DNA from: Apostichopus japonicus
Taxonomy: Eukaryota > Echinodermata > Holothuroidea > Aspidochirotida > Stichopodidae
DNA: 64,000 nucleotides
Assembly (NCBI RefSeq): GCF_037975245.1
Contig: NC_092577.1
Coordinates: 11,598,013-11,662,012 of the forward strand
Direction: 5' to 3'
How positions within the stretch are numbered: position 1 is the first letter of the stretch; every line of letters starts with the position of its first letter. The notes beneath the pieces were generated by a model. That model had not been told where the DNA came from, did not search any database, and saw only the letters and a list, made by a program, of their open reading frames with translations. This document shows, piece by piece, positions 1 to 11,370 of this stretch. A program made the position numbers and the translations under genes.

Positions 1-1592
1 ACCTGCATGACGTAACTGAAATAGCAGAACGTGAAAGAAAATTACTGAAACAAGAACATGCTGAACTAACAAAATACAAAGGTAAGCTTTACGAATTGCC
101 AACGAAAATACAAATTACTCAACAGAAGCTGAATGAAAATGCCACGAAAAAGACAGAAAGATTGATAAATCAGCACCAGCGGCAGACACACAAGATTAAA
201 GATAAACTTGCGGATTGTACTAAGGAACGAAAGAGGGGTTTAGAGGACATCGGAAGCAGAAAAAGTGATAACGACCGTCAGATCACTCTTAATTTGGAAA
301 TAGAATTGGAACAAGTGAGACAGAAATATGATACAATCAGGAAAACAGCAAATCAAGAATATGGCAACGAATCTGAAGAGTTTATAAAGAAATGTGATGA
401 AACCGAGGACGCCCTCTTTAAAAAACTTCGCAGCCTAGCTGCTAACTTGAGGAATTTGACAACAGCAAAAGACCTGCTTGTAGGGCAAAATGAAGATGAG
501 CTAAAACAATTAAGAGAATGTTGCGAACAGATGATTAAACGATACGAGAACCTCACAGCAACGACATCATCTATTCTTGCTTCTAAAGACGATTGGACAA
601 ACGCTCAGTGTATTCCTGATATTAGAGTAGCATGTGAACACCTCATAAAAGAAATGAAAAAAGAATTCCCAGAGGTAGAACCTCTATCTGATTTCGATAT
701 AAGTGATATAACGAAGGTTATTAGAGATAACGTCAATATTGCTCAGCATAAAGAGTCAGTGGTTGATGTTGCTGGAATCAAAGTTAACGGTGGATCCATC
801 ACGGATATTACAAGCAGAGGAGATGTCAAGACTGTTATCACTTATAAGGCAACTGAAGGTTACTCATACATTTCTGTGTTGAACAGTAACGGTGAAATAC
901 AACGACAGGATCAGATCGACATTGATATGGACATACCCATCTGCGGTCTGTTTTCTGAGTCCAAAGCTGTTACATGGGATGGTTGGTATGAAATCGGTAC
1001 TTACGATGTACGTGATGGTACATATAGCAAGAAGAACATTCGTGACATCATTAGTTTATGGTCATCTGTTCAGTACGTGAGTTGTGTTACCACTGATCCT
1101 GTGGAGAATCATATTATTGTTGGTACTGACAGCAGAAATGTGTATGTATATACTGATCAAATGAATTTCAGTTACATGCATACACTACCAGCTGTAATCG
1201 GTGCAGCGTATGATATCGCTGTACATAGAAGTAGTATCCTGGTCTGTGACAACTCGCGTGGCAGATCATATGCAGTCACCATGGAGGAATCACAGAGTAA
1301 GCTAATGTATGAATTCATCAAACCAGATCTTGATGGATTGGACTGGGGTCCTATCAGTGTCTGCACAGACAAGAATTGTTTCATCTACATGCTATGGAAA
1401 TCAGCCATCTCATATCAGCGGAGATGTATTCTGGTACAATACGGCCAGGATGGCCGACAATTACTCACAACAAGAATAGTAGATGATAATGTTCACCGTG
1501 TGTCAACATTAGAAGAGAACGGGACGGAGAAACTTCTAATAGCAACAAAGAGATGGGGAGAGTTGTACACGTACGGCCTAGTAGTGACGTAG
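1..1592 (+). CDS. TRIM-like protein, C-terminal part (5' end outside window)
   Basis: The frame is open from the first bases of the window, with codons in phase from position 3, to a TAG at 1590-1592, giving about 529 visible residues. The first residues (LHDVTEIAERERKLLKQ) match the end of B-box 2 and start of the coiled coil in the complete copy at 46616-48778, so RING and B-boxes must lie upstream of the window. A Lys/Glu-rich coiled coil of about 170 residues follows. Next is a C-terminal region of repeated strand-turn units (ITVFN/ISVLN-type, HIIVGTDSR, SILVCDNSRG, CILVQYGQDGRQLL) that looks like a beta-propeller of NHL/WD type. TRIM proteins are usually E3 ubiquitin ligases, many in innate immunity; that role is inferred from the family. 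No stop or frameshift is visible. The 3' flank is shared with the other TRIM copies. Confidence 0.85.
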   Translation, partial: LHDVTEIAERERKLLKQEHAELTKYKGKLYELPTKIQITQQKLNENATKKTERLINQHQRQTHKIKDKLADCTKERKRGLEDIGSRKSDNDRQITLNLEIELEQVRQKYDTIRKTANQEYGNESEEFIKKCDETEDALFKKLRSLAANLRNLTTAKDLLVGQNEDELKQLRECCEQMIKRYENLTATTSSILASKDDWTNAQCIPDIRVACEHLIKEMKKEFPEVEPLSDFDISDITKVIRDNVNIAQHKESVVDVAGIKVNGGSITDITSRGDVKTVITYKATEGYSYISVLNSNGEIQRQDQIDIDMDIPICGLFSESKAVTWDGWYEIGTYDVRDGTYSKKNIRDIISLWSSVQYVSCVTTDPVENHIIVGTDSRNVYVYTDQMNFSYMHTLPAVIGAAYDIAVHRSSILVCDNSRGRSYAVTMEESQSKLMYEFIKPDLDGLDWGPISVCTDKNCFIYMLWKSAISYQRRCILVQYGQDGRQLLTTRIVDDNVHRVSTLEENGTEKLLIATKRWGELYTYGLVVT

Positions 1593-2800
1593 ATTTAGGA
1601 AATTATTTCAACCCATTACTAGAAGCAACCTTAGAACTTCAGAGTGCTCTCAGCCTAAATATACAGACATTTATTCATCGAGAAATATTTCTTCTTAAGT
1701 ATATATTACAATGTTTGATATATTTGATATCTTGATTAATTAGATCGGACAGATAATTTCTATGATCAGCATCATCATGACTAATACTTTGTTAATATAT
1801 TTCAAAAGCTGGTCGGAATAGTGATATCCAAGTCTTATCTTCCTGGTAAAATATTTCTTCTGGTTAGGGCAGCTCCTTGGTTGGAGTCTCTGATATAAAG
1901 TTGTTTCCGAGAATATTCCATTTGTGGAGGTGAGCCCCTCTTGAATGTAGACCATGGCAAAGGCAAATATGTACTTAACGAGATAAAGCAACTCACCGAG
2001 GTATTTATGACAGGAATACACTAAAACAGTGAATGACTATTTAAAAATTAATTCTTGTAAAAGAGTATCGTTTACATGCACCTCTGACTGTACCTGACTG
2101 TCTATCAAATTAAATAATGTGAGATAAATGTTTAGGTTAAATTTATTTTTCACATACATTTCTGTATATTATTCATTTAAAGCAATATATCAATAAACAC
2201 TCTTAGGTTGTTTTGTTTGTAACTTTATACTTTTTTAGAATGATATTCCTTCCAACTTTTTTGTTTGTGATTCTTTCTCTATATATCTGAACAAATCTTG
2301 GCGACTTGTAAATCGTAAATATGATTGACATTGATTTTACTTACAAATATTGTCTTTTTCTTCTGTGCATTGCGTCAGTTTTAGGGTTGCCGTGGGGGGG
2401 GGGGAGGGGGGTGGGCGAGGAGGAGGTTACCGTTAGATGTCTGCTGTAGCGAAAAATAGAGATGTATTTGCATCCCCTTTCAAATCCAACAGGTTCTATT
2501 TTAACTAATTGAGCTGCTGTCATGGTTATGCGTCTCTCTGTCTGTTGTTGAAATTCATTTATTTCATTTTATGAAAATAAAAGTCTTATAGTCTTATCGA
2601 GGCCACATAATGTCAAGAATTTAAATAAAGGGCTCTGATGTGACATATGTATACTCACAATGTGACTTTAGTGAGGCACAATTAAGCAGAAAATTTGTTG
2701 AACTAGACCTTTTTGGAGCAGAATTTAGTTTACAAAAAAATAATTCAACTGCTGCTCATATTCTTTTATTTGGAAACGATCTGTATATATTTGTCATCTT
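1593..2800 (+). repeat. TRIM 3'-flank repeat module (copy 1)
   Basis: This non-coding stretch is closely repeated downstream of the TRIM gene at 21932-24055 (24056-25460), inverted next to the TRIM gene at 46616-48778 (45230-46615), and at 62540-63560. Shared landmarks are a short antisense frame containing CHKYLGELL at about 1878-2021, a G-rich tract at 2394-2412, and an AATTAAGCAGAAAATTTGTTG block near 2680. The repetition shows that the gene and its flank were duplicated together. In this copy the antisense frame has lost the TGA shared by the others and reads on towards 1740. Confidence 0.75.
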
Positions 2801-2861
2801 TATATTACATTGAATGACAAACAAAAAGATGATCAGCCACATAAGGTACATACATACAGTG

Positions 2862-2967
<106 letters not shown>

Positions 2968-3448
2968 ACCATGCACATATAATCTCTTTTGAAGGTAAGT
3001 TTCCCAAGATTTATATATTGATTTTTACATTATGTTACACGCTAGCCAAATACAAATGTATATAGCTATAAATGGAAAGCAAAGAAAATTTATTTTTATC
3101 GACAGCATCGACGTAATCTACCACACATGTTTACTTTTTAATAACGAGCCCTGGAGGCAAGGACTAGTTCTATTGATATGACTATATAATACACGGCGTC
3201 ATAGATGAATGTAGACAATAGGGAAACTGGTAATGAATGTTACATACAACATCGATCCAATTTCCAGTGACCAAGACAACCGACGAGTTCTACAAAGATG
3301 AAAGTTAATTTATTACTTTATATGGTTTTCTGAAAATAGAAATGAATAAACAACGATAAGACATTGTTGTAATGTCAGACTCAAGCTATATCTATATATT
3401 ATCGATTTCTATCTCATTATGCTGCAGAAACTCAATAGTCAACATTGG

Positions 3449-3450
<2 letters not shown>

Positions 3451-3504
<54 letters not shown>
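3451..3504. repeat. (AT)n microsatellite
   Basis: 54 bp of pure AT dinucleotide, ending in GTGTGT. Confidence 0.95.
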
Positions 3505-3510
<6 letters not shown>

Positions 3511-3596
3511 TAGACATGCAGCACATTTGAGCACATCATGAGGAGTTATTTCATGAAAAATTGGATATTAAAATATAATTTATTTCAATGTTAATT

Positions 3597-3600
<4 letters not shown>

Positions 3601-3636
<36 letters not shown>
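3601..3636. repeat. (AT)n microsatellite
   Basis: 36 bp of pure AT dinucleotide. Confidence 0.95.
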
Positions 3637-3638
<2 letters not shown>

Positions 3639-3786
3639 ACTATGCTATGCATTAACACTACATATGCTTTCATTAATAATAACACCCGATTTATCATGGT
3701 AACTGATTAACTAGCTGAAGATCAGTCAGCTATCCTCAACAAAGATATGATTACACAATGTATCATGTGTTCTGCAAATACCTTAA

Positions 3787-6151
3787 AGACCAACTATGGA
3801 GACTTTTCGCTGAACATAAAATCCCACCATTTTGCATGTATGTAATCCTTAACTCACTCCAATTACATCGCTGTAATTCACTTTACCCATTTCGAACGTT
3901 AAATACGTGAAAAATGGGAAGAAAAGTCAGCTTTTTATGAAACCTGTTTCAGACATTCCTGAAACATTCCGAAGACATCAGGTGACCATGTGACGTCACT
4001 GTTTGTATACCTCACTCACAACAATACTTTTAGTGTGTAAAGTTGTATACTTGAGCTGCCAAAAACATCAACGATATTACTCCTTTTCCCCCGAAATGCC
4101 ACAATTCTGTGTTGTTGGAGGTTGCAGTTATACCTCATCCAACAAAAGCATCAGCTTTTTTAGATTTCCGAGTAAAAGAACCGACGTAAAACGCCGCAGA
4201 CTTTGGATCAATTTTTGAGATCCACGCGGAAAGATTTTTCAGCACTCGGAGTATCTCATGCCCATGAGTCCACATGCATGACCCTGCCTCTGTGTAAGCT
4301 GCAAATGTCTCATTCTGCGAAAGTTATATTCTGTCGATAGCTGTGTCGGACCATGGCCGGACATAGCTAATGTGAAATTGACCGTAAACAAGCTCTGGGG
4401 GTGCCCCCTCCCCTTTTGAAATTTTTTCCCAATCCTGGAAAGGCCTACATGCAAAATGGTGGCATTTAGCGAGGCTTTTGTCACCTGAAAATTTCTCCAA
4501 AAATATGCATTTTTTTGTGAGTAACTTTAGTCAAATTAGAATGGAAGATACCAATTCACAGTTTTCGTATCACTAAAATATTACCTGCTGTGAAAGATCC
4601 AATTCCTTTGCTCAATTATTATATCGCGCTCTCTGACACAACTCCTGTTTTAGTCTGTATACACGCTGTTTGTGAAACGCACACGACATTGCTGTATGAG
4701 AACAAAATTCATCAAAATTTCCATTGACCATTGTAGCACTGCGTTATGGCTGACAAAATTTGGGTAGGCTATATTGTTTGAATGAGTTTTTGTTTGTTTG
4801 CCTATTTCAGTTGGGGGGGGCTAATGGGGGGCTGACTACTTCAGTGGGGGGGCTAAAGCCCCCCCCCCCCTTGGCGCCGCCACTGCTCTGGACGTCCTTA
4901 CATGTAACATTATATCACGCAATTGACAGTATAATATTTACCGTAAGAGATAACCGTGTATACACCGTGCCTATAGGGTAGCATTGTTAGTACATGCATG
5001 GAGCTATAGCTCCATGGTACATGTATGGCTCACAGCATGAGTAAATAGTCATGCTATAGGATTTCATCACATTTATCTATTTCCTTTGTTGTATTCCAGT
5101 ATCGTGAGTTCGTGATACATTGTGTTATATTGTCCGTTATGTTTATTCCGGCATCTGCATGGTCCAAGGAGTTGAATAAAAACGGTTCTATGTAGCGATC
5201 GGACGTTTTATTTCGTTAGTGACTGTCTTGTGATTGTAGGATGTAACTGGTCAAGGCCTGTTTCAACTAGACCTAACTCTATGGAATTACACATAGTCAC
5301 GGTAGTATTTCGCCCAGGATTGAACGAGAAACGTGGATTTGGATATTCACTGCTAAATTTTGTTTATTGAAAGGATACTTTTTCTGTGTTTGTACTTTTG
5401 GATATTAAAACGAGTAAGTACTATGTTCAGCTGAAGCTTAGTCATTTATATGCTACCCTGGTCGATTCGGGTCAGCGTCTTCTGGTAGTTGTTCGATTAT
5501 GTTTAGTGTCTTTTTGGTAATTCGTTGACAGTAACGTAAGCCATTTTCCCGTCACATATCACGCATGAGGCATCTTTTAGGTCTATTCTTCTGTTCAGTT
5601 TACGGTATCTTGCGATCAAACTGTATTACGGAATCGCCAAGCTGCTTGCATGTTCTACAGTATATTGTACCGTATACGGACCTATTGACGCTCCGCTATG
5701 TAAAAGATGCTTCCATTTGAGTGGAAATTTTGCTAATGAATTAACCAATTTAACTAAAATTTCTGCTTATAATTGTCTTAAAACTAGTTGTTAACCTTCA
5801 TGTGTTCTTGTTTTAAGCTAACAGCTTTTCAAACGCTCGAAATTGGAAGTCAAAAACAGTACAATTGATCGCTATATGTGTACAAACAGTGCCTATATCA
5901 GCGTTTGATTTTCGCGGTATACAAACAATGACGTCACACGGTGACCAGAGGCTCCTTTGGGTCAATCTCTGTTTTCAGACATTCCAGAGGTTCATGTCAC
6001 GTGACTACCCAAAATGTCCATTTTCGTGATCGTTTTTTGATGGGTTATAGTAGGTTTCGAAGATTATTTTTTACACATGTTGATTATGGGTATGTAAACT
6101 CCTAAATTAATGGAAAATCCCCCCCAAAAAAATTGCCTCCATAGTTGGTCT
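3787..6151 (+). mobile_element. TTAA-type DNA transposon with THAP remnant (Kolobok-like)
   Basis: The left end begins after TTAA (3783-3786) with AGACCAACTATGGAG. The right end, read on the other strand, begins AGACCAACTATGGAG at 6151 and is followed on the + strand by TCAA, one base away from TTAA. Further in, the ends still mirror each other imperfectly: near 3985-4012 there is GGTGACCATGTGACGTCAC followed by GTTTGTATACC, and near 5915-5945 GGTATACAAACAATGACGTCAC then GGTGACC. So the terminal inverted repeat extends for some 150-200 bp with gaps. A THAP-type zinc finger frame starts at 4096. TTAA targets plus a THAP-domain transposase are the known combination for the Kolobok superfamily; piggyBac also uses TTAA but lacks THAP. 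The rest is too decayed to show a transposase. A C/G homopolymer stretch lies at 4813-4871. Confidence 0.65.
4096..4284 (+). pseudogene. THAP zinc-finger domain remnant of transposase
   Basis: The ATG at 4096 opens MPQFCVVGGC, then SFFRFP and RRRLWINF. This is the start of a THAP C2CH zinc finger: first Cys pair, then aromatic/FP, then the invariant Trp. TGA at 4216-4218 stops the frame where a residue of the FV/FVDP segment is expected. The same frame continues with DPRGKIFQHSEY, which looks like the normal continuation of such a domain, but the final Cys and His are not in place. It is therefore a decayed DNA-binding domain, either of the transposon at 3787-6151 or of a gene captured by it. 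Confidence 0.6.
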
Positions 6152-7290
6152 TCAAATGTATGAATTTGAGAATTGTACAATATAGCTTACATACATAAAA
6201 ATGGAATCTAAAACTTGATTTTCCTTTGTAAATTATAAGTTTAAGTTGATCAGTAGCATGCTTAAAAAATTAAAAATTTCAGAGGCTTTCATCCTAGTGT
6301 AACCAGAGCAAAACCTGGTCAATTTTTTGTTGTTGTGTATGTTAATCGTTTTCTTTCACTTTCCTACTTTTGTTTTTATTTAATTGATCATTCCTTTAAT
6401 TTTCTTATTTTGTTTTTATTCATTGGATAAAGAATTACTTTAGATTGAGAAGTTCCCTAAATTTTAACTTTTATTGCTAACTACTTCATGGCAACAGTTT
6501 GTGGTCAGGTGGCCCTGTGTGACCTGCCAATTTTTTTTATCGAAGTAATTTTTATGTGTGGTCCTTGTTTACTAGGAATACATGTGCTAGCTTCAAGAGT
6601 ATATCTGAGTTTCCAATAGTTATATGATAATGGAGAAGGGATTAGGTTAGAGATGCTGGTGCACCAGATTAACATATTTTCTTAGACTAACAACATAGTT
6701 AGAATAGAGGATCTGTATTATCCTATGATCAAAGTTAAGTCAACACTTAAAACTCTTTACCCATGCATGTTGGTTTCATCCTGTATTTAGAAGCTTAGTG
6801 AACACCTTGAGCTGTTTAATTCATGAAGATTTTATTGAGAATAAACGTTTACTGATCACCCAAAGCAATACTTGAGTTTTGAGTTTGTAGCATATTTTGG
6901 GAGTGATACGGGTGATTGTCAGGTGTGTATCATTATCAACATATTCAATTTGTTTTGATTGATACAACAGCTACGAAAATTGAGATGTATTCATCTTCAT
7001 ATATGTAGCATTGCTCCACCCCCCTCCAACCGCACCATGATGAAATGTTTTAATGTTTATGTGGGACATTTTCTCAGTACAAGCCAAATTGAAAGAAGCT
7101 GTAGGTAATCATTCCATATAGTATAGATTAAAATGCTGTGGGCTAACATTGTTCAAACTCTGGGCCGAAATATGCACGTCACTGATTGCTGTTGAAGATG
7201 GACTTGGTGAAACAGGGCAAGGCGTTACCAGCGCATGCGCTAACATCTACACCATCCCAAGGAAGATCTTTCAAAACGTGAGCAATATTA
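6152..7290. other. no gene recognised
   Basis: AT-rich, non-coding in appearance, with stops in all frames. I see no domain, tRNA or terminal repeat. Confidence 0.5.
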
Positions 7291-7294
7291 TAAT

Positions 7295-8469
7295 CTGTCA
7301 TGGTAAACTTAACAGCTAGGGTTAATATTTGATAGCCTCAAGAAAACAAGTTGAGGTTCGCTAAGTAGTTTGGTGTGCACATGAATTCAAAGCTGGGGAA
7401 TTGGGCAACGGGGTGAAAATGTCCCCCAACTGTTTCGGGTATAATTCTGAACATTTTTGGAATACATAGAATCAGTTTAAAACGTCAAATGGTTGAATTC
7501 TGAGGCATAAATTCAGGTAGATACAACTAGCTCTTAATGTAAGTTTGTGCTAATGAAAAAAAAAACTCGAAAATTTCCCCGACTGAATTAGATAGTGACA
7601 TGATCCCCCACCCTTCGGAAAGAAAATTAAACTTTAGACGTCAACTGGTGCATTCTGAGACATATCTAGACTATATGTCTATAGAAGCAGGAGGTTTTGC
7701 TACTAAATGATTTGAGATTACAAAGGGAGGTGGGAGCGAAGGGTACATACGTAGTAGTGGTCCTATTCTTCCCCAGAAGAAATGCAAAATTCCCCAACCA
7801 TGAACCGTTTCCCCCCGAATGACGACATTTGTGCAGCTGGTTGTTATTCATTTTCTCACCCAGCCTTCTTTGGGAAGTGGAAAGTTTCAGAAACTAAGCA
7901 GAATTATATTGTTACATTTCGGTAAATTAAACAGTGCGCAGCATCTTCGTATTACGGAACATGGTAATAATTGTGCAACTTTGGTACACAGTCATTTTGG
8001 GTTTAAATTATAAAATGTTTCCTTCTAAAATGTTAACCAATAATTCTCTTTTGCGGAATATACAGAATATTTTGTAGCATATATCCTTCTCAAACTGAAA
8101 TAAATATTTAGCACGTCTACGACACGTGAAACGTGTCATACAATCGGTATATAGACTATGAAAAATCGTTGATCCATGACACGCCCACCTGTATTTGCAT
8201 ATTGTCACTTTTTTCAGGAATTCCCCAGTATGTTAACAACTTCTTTTGATCGTGACCTCGAGGTTACTTTGTGATACATCACATTTGGGCCGTTTCGAGT
8301 TGTATTATACTTGCATATACACAGAGTACCGTGTAACGACACGTGGGATACCGGTAATTCATACAAGAAAAATTGGTGCAAACTGTGTTATGTGCAGTTG
8401 TTGTTATATTGTTTTGAAGTACAATATTTTTTACATCAACCTTTGGGTGAGATCTTTACGATAAATTAG
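7295..8469 (+). repeat. Direct duplicate module, copy 1 (ends at donor-like site)
   Basis: This segment is closely repeated in the same orientation at 10198-11364. Landmarks are AACAGCTAGGGTTAATATTT, AAGTTGAGGTTCGCTAAGTAG, TACATACGTAGTAGTGGTCC, the octamer ATTTGCAT, GGAATTCC and TTTACGATA-AATTAGGT. The similarity stops at the G of ATTAG|GT, where copy 2 has GTAAGT but copy 1 switches abruptly to the palindrome array at 8470. Its central part (about 7.9-8.15 kb) also matches, inverted, the sequence around 32.2-32.6 and 61.15-61.6 kb. Confidence 0.8.
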
Positions 8470-8471
8470 GT
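8193..8471 (+). promoter_or_regulatory. Promoter-like module with octamer and kappaB-type site
   Basis: An exact octamer ATTTGCAT (8193-8200) lies 16 bp before GGAATTCCCC (8217-8226), the complement of the kappaB consensus form GGGGAATTCC. About 245 bp further on, the conserved block GAGATCTTTACGATA-AATTAG runs into GT (8470-8471), where other copies have the splice donor GTAAGT. The same order occurs at 11.1, 17.5, 20.2 and (inverted) 55.4 kb. I infer a promoter plus untranslated exon of the TRIM family. This copy is cut at the donor and may be dead. Confidence 0.45.
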
Positions 8472-8702
8472 CACTCTAAAAACAAGAGTGGATTTTCACT
8501 CGTTTGGAGTGAATTCTCACTCTTTCTGAGAGTGTAGTAGGTGATCACTCCATGAAGAGTGCAATTCACTCTTCTAAAAGAGTGAGAATGTTCACTCATT
8601 CAAAGAGTGAGTTTTTCACTCTAAAAGAGTGGGCTGTTTCACTCTATAAAGAGTGAGAATCACTCTTTTAAAAGAGTAAATTTCACTCTTTAAAGAGTTA
8701 AT
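8470..8702. repeat. Array of ten consecutive short palindromes (CACTC...GAGTG)
   Basis: Ten head-to-tail hairpin units with a period of about 22-24 bp, each of form (T)TCACTCT, 2-8 bp of A/T-rich loop, AGAGTG(A). Examples are CACTCTAAAAACAAGAGTG, CACTCTTCTAAAAGAGTG, CACTCTATAAAGAGTG and the closing CACTCTTTAAAGAGT. Arms are conserved while loops vary, and some units carry compensating or single changes (CACTCGTTTGGAGTG). No unit encodes a protein. It is not a CRISPR array: there are no equal spacers and the repeats are themselves palindromic. It begins exactly where paralogy with 11364 ends. Confidence 0.9.
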
Positions 8703-9847
8703 GATATTTTACTGCTGATTTTGATTAACGGGATTGATAGAATGAGTTTATGACTCAATGGGAAGGCCCTATCTATTCACAGAAATATGGCTATTGTACA
8801 AGGATGCATCCAAAGATCAAGACAATTGAAGGGACTACTACACTAGATTTGGACACTGTTAAAAAAATATAAAAAAGACAAAGACAACAATTTATGGTAT
8901 TAAATATATATTAAACAGTGAAAAAGATACCAAATTTCACATACAAACACAGACTGAAGCAAAATTACAAACGTACAAAGGCACAAAAATATGCAATGAA
9001 TGATTCACTCACCCCACTTGTATGTTCCTCTTATACAAATGTGATTTTCTTATAATTAAAAATAATTCTAGTTACGTCCATGAAACATGTATCAAAGTGT
9101 GCTGGCAATACCTCAAAAATGTTTTTACAAATAACGCAATCTTACAATTTCAATTTGCTATATGCAAACATTGATCATTTTCGAACTCGTTTTTGCGCCT
9201 TCATAAATCTGTGAAAAATATATGAAGAGCAACAATCACACTGGGATACTACTGTCTATGAACGGTGAAACGAATATGTTACAGCACAATGGTAAATTCC
9301 TGACAGATAGAAATTAAACGCTCCGTCCTATGTACATCTAAACCCGTCAACCCTCTGGGTGGCAAAACTTTTAGGTTTAGAATAGTAATTTATGCAAACA
9401 TTTGAAAGGAAATTAACTACTATAAATTCATATTAAGGCACTAGTAAATATATTTAAATAATTTTTTTTTTTTTTAAATATCTTTAACTATGGGAATTGG
9501 ATCACAACTATTCAATTTGGTTTTGCAAACAATCCCCTCCCAAAAGAATTTCCTATGATAGGGTACTCATAACTGAGTTTTAAAGTTCAAAATAATGGTG
9601 GCGTCTGAAAACCATCTAGCAGTGTCCAATTTTTAAACAGATGCATTGGGACCATGTAAAGTAATAATGTAATTAAAATGAATGAAAATATCAAAATAGA
9701 AAGTGAGTCTAGTGGTATAAACTTGGAGTTCATACTATGCTATTGAATAAATCCTTTACAAAGAATGCATAATCTATTAAAGGTTATATATATTACAGGT
9801 TATATATATATTAAGGTTATATTATATATTATATTATACATTATAAG

Positions 9848-9927
<80 letters not shown>

Positions 9928-10197
9928 GGGGGGGGGGTAGGTCTATGATATTTCAACTGAAGTAATAGCTACCTGTCTACATACCTTTAATCTTTGAAAT
10001 GTATGAATGCTCACACATTTGCCAGAGAAACATTTGCCAGAGACCTAACTTGTGGAGTTACCTCATATGGTCTTACCATGTACCTTAAATATAAGCTCTT
10101 CAAAAATATTTTAAAATGTTGTGTCCACAGCCTACCTGAAACGACAAAGTTATTTCAAAACATTATTACCCAGTTTAATAGAGCAATATTTAATCTG
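8703..10197. other. No gene recognised; spacer between duplicate modules
   Basis: Found only in copy 1 of the 7.3/10.2-kb duplication. It is AT-rich, with a poly-T run at 9462-9475 and (TA)n at 9851-9924 followed by a run of about ten G at 9927-9936. If the palindrome array at 8470 is the left end of an inserted element, the other end should lie here, but I found no matching inverted end. Confidence 0.5.
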
Positions 10198-11370
10198 TTA
10201 TGGTAGGCTTAACAGCTAGGGTTAATATTTGATAGCCTCAAGAAAACAAGTTGAGGTTCGCTAAGTAGTTTGGTGTGCACAGGATTTCAAAGCTGGGGAA
10301 TTTTAGCCGGGGATTTAAAATGTCCCCCAACTGTTTTGGGTATAGGTCTGAACATTTGTGGAATAAATAGAATCAGTTTAAAACGTCAAATGGTGAACAC
10401 AAGTAGCTGTCAAAGTAAGTTTGTGCAAATGAAAAAAAAACTCGAAAATTTCCCCGACTGATTTAGATAGTGACATGATCCCCCACCCTTCGGAAAGAAA
10501 ATTAAACTGTACACGTCACCATCCTGGTGCGTCCTGAGGCATATCTAGACTATTTGTCTATAGAAGCAGGAGGTTTTGCTACCAAATACTTTGAGGTTAC
10601 AAAGGGAGGTGGGTGGGAAGGTACATACGTAGTAGTGGTCCTATTCTTCCCCAGCAGAAATGCAAAAGTCCCCCAACTGAACCGTCCCCCCTCCCCCAAC
10701 TGATGACATTTGTAAAGCTGGTTGTTATTCATTTTCTCACTCAGCCTTGTTTGAAAATTCGAAAGTTTTCAGAGACTAAGCAGAATTATATTGTTATATT
10801 TCGGTAAATTGAACAGTGCGCAGCATCTACGTATTACGGAACATGGTAATAATTGTGCAACTCTGGTACACAGTCATTTTGGGTTTAAATCAAAAAATGT
10901 TTCCTTCTAAAATGTTAACCAATAATTATTCTTTGCAGAATATACAGAATACATTATAGCATACAGCCTTCTCAATCTGAAAGAAATATTTAGCACGTCG
11001 ACGACGCGTGAAAAGTTCCATACTATCGGTAAATAGACTATGAAAAATCGTTGATCCGTGACACGCCCACCTGTATTTGCATATTGTCACCTTTCTTTCA
11101 GGAATTCCACTCTATGGTGACAACTTCTTTTGATCGTTGCATCAATGATTACTTTATAATACATCACAAAAGGACCGTTTCGAGTTGTATTATACTTGCA
11201 TATAGACAGGGTACAGTTTAACAACACGTCATGTAAAGGAGATACCGGTAATTCATACAAGAAAAATGGTTGTAAACTGTGTTATGTGCAGTTGTCGTTA
11301 TTTTGTTTTGAAGCACATTATTTGTGACATCAACCTTTGGGTGAGATCTTTACGATAGAATTAGGTAAGT
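10198..11370 (+). repeat. Direct duplicate module, copy 2 (donor intact)
   Basis: Second copy of 7295-8469, offset by about 2.9 kb and differing by scattered substitutions and small indels. It retains ATTAG|GTAAGT at 11361-11370, followed by the GAGCATTCACTCCAATATAT sequence that also follows the donor-like site at 17.74 and 20.49 kb. Confidence 0.8.
11075..11370 (+). promoter_or_regulatory. Promoter-like module, kappaB site mutated
   Basis: The octamer ATTTGCAT is at 11075-11082. GGAATTCCAC at 11101-11110 is the kappaB position, but one C of the run has become A, so the site is weakened in this copy. The donor-like ATTAG|GTAAGT ends at 11370. No coding exon with the TRIM acceptor follows nearby, so this may be an orphan promoter. 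Confidence 0.4.

Noticed and set aside
96-1592. Start of the first TRIM protein at position 96
   Set aside because: The codon there is TTG and the frame is open and homologous back to the first base; the true start is outside the window.
8470-8702. CRISPR-like array
   Set aside because: Units are palindromes with no unique equal-length spacers, and the genome is eukaryotic.
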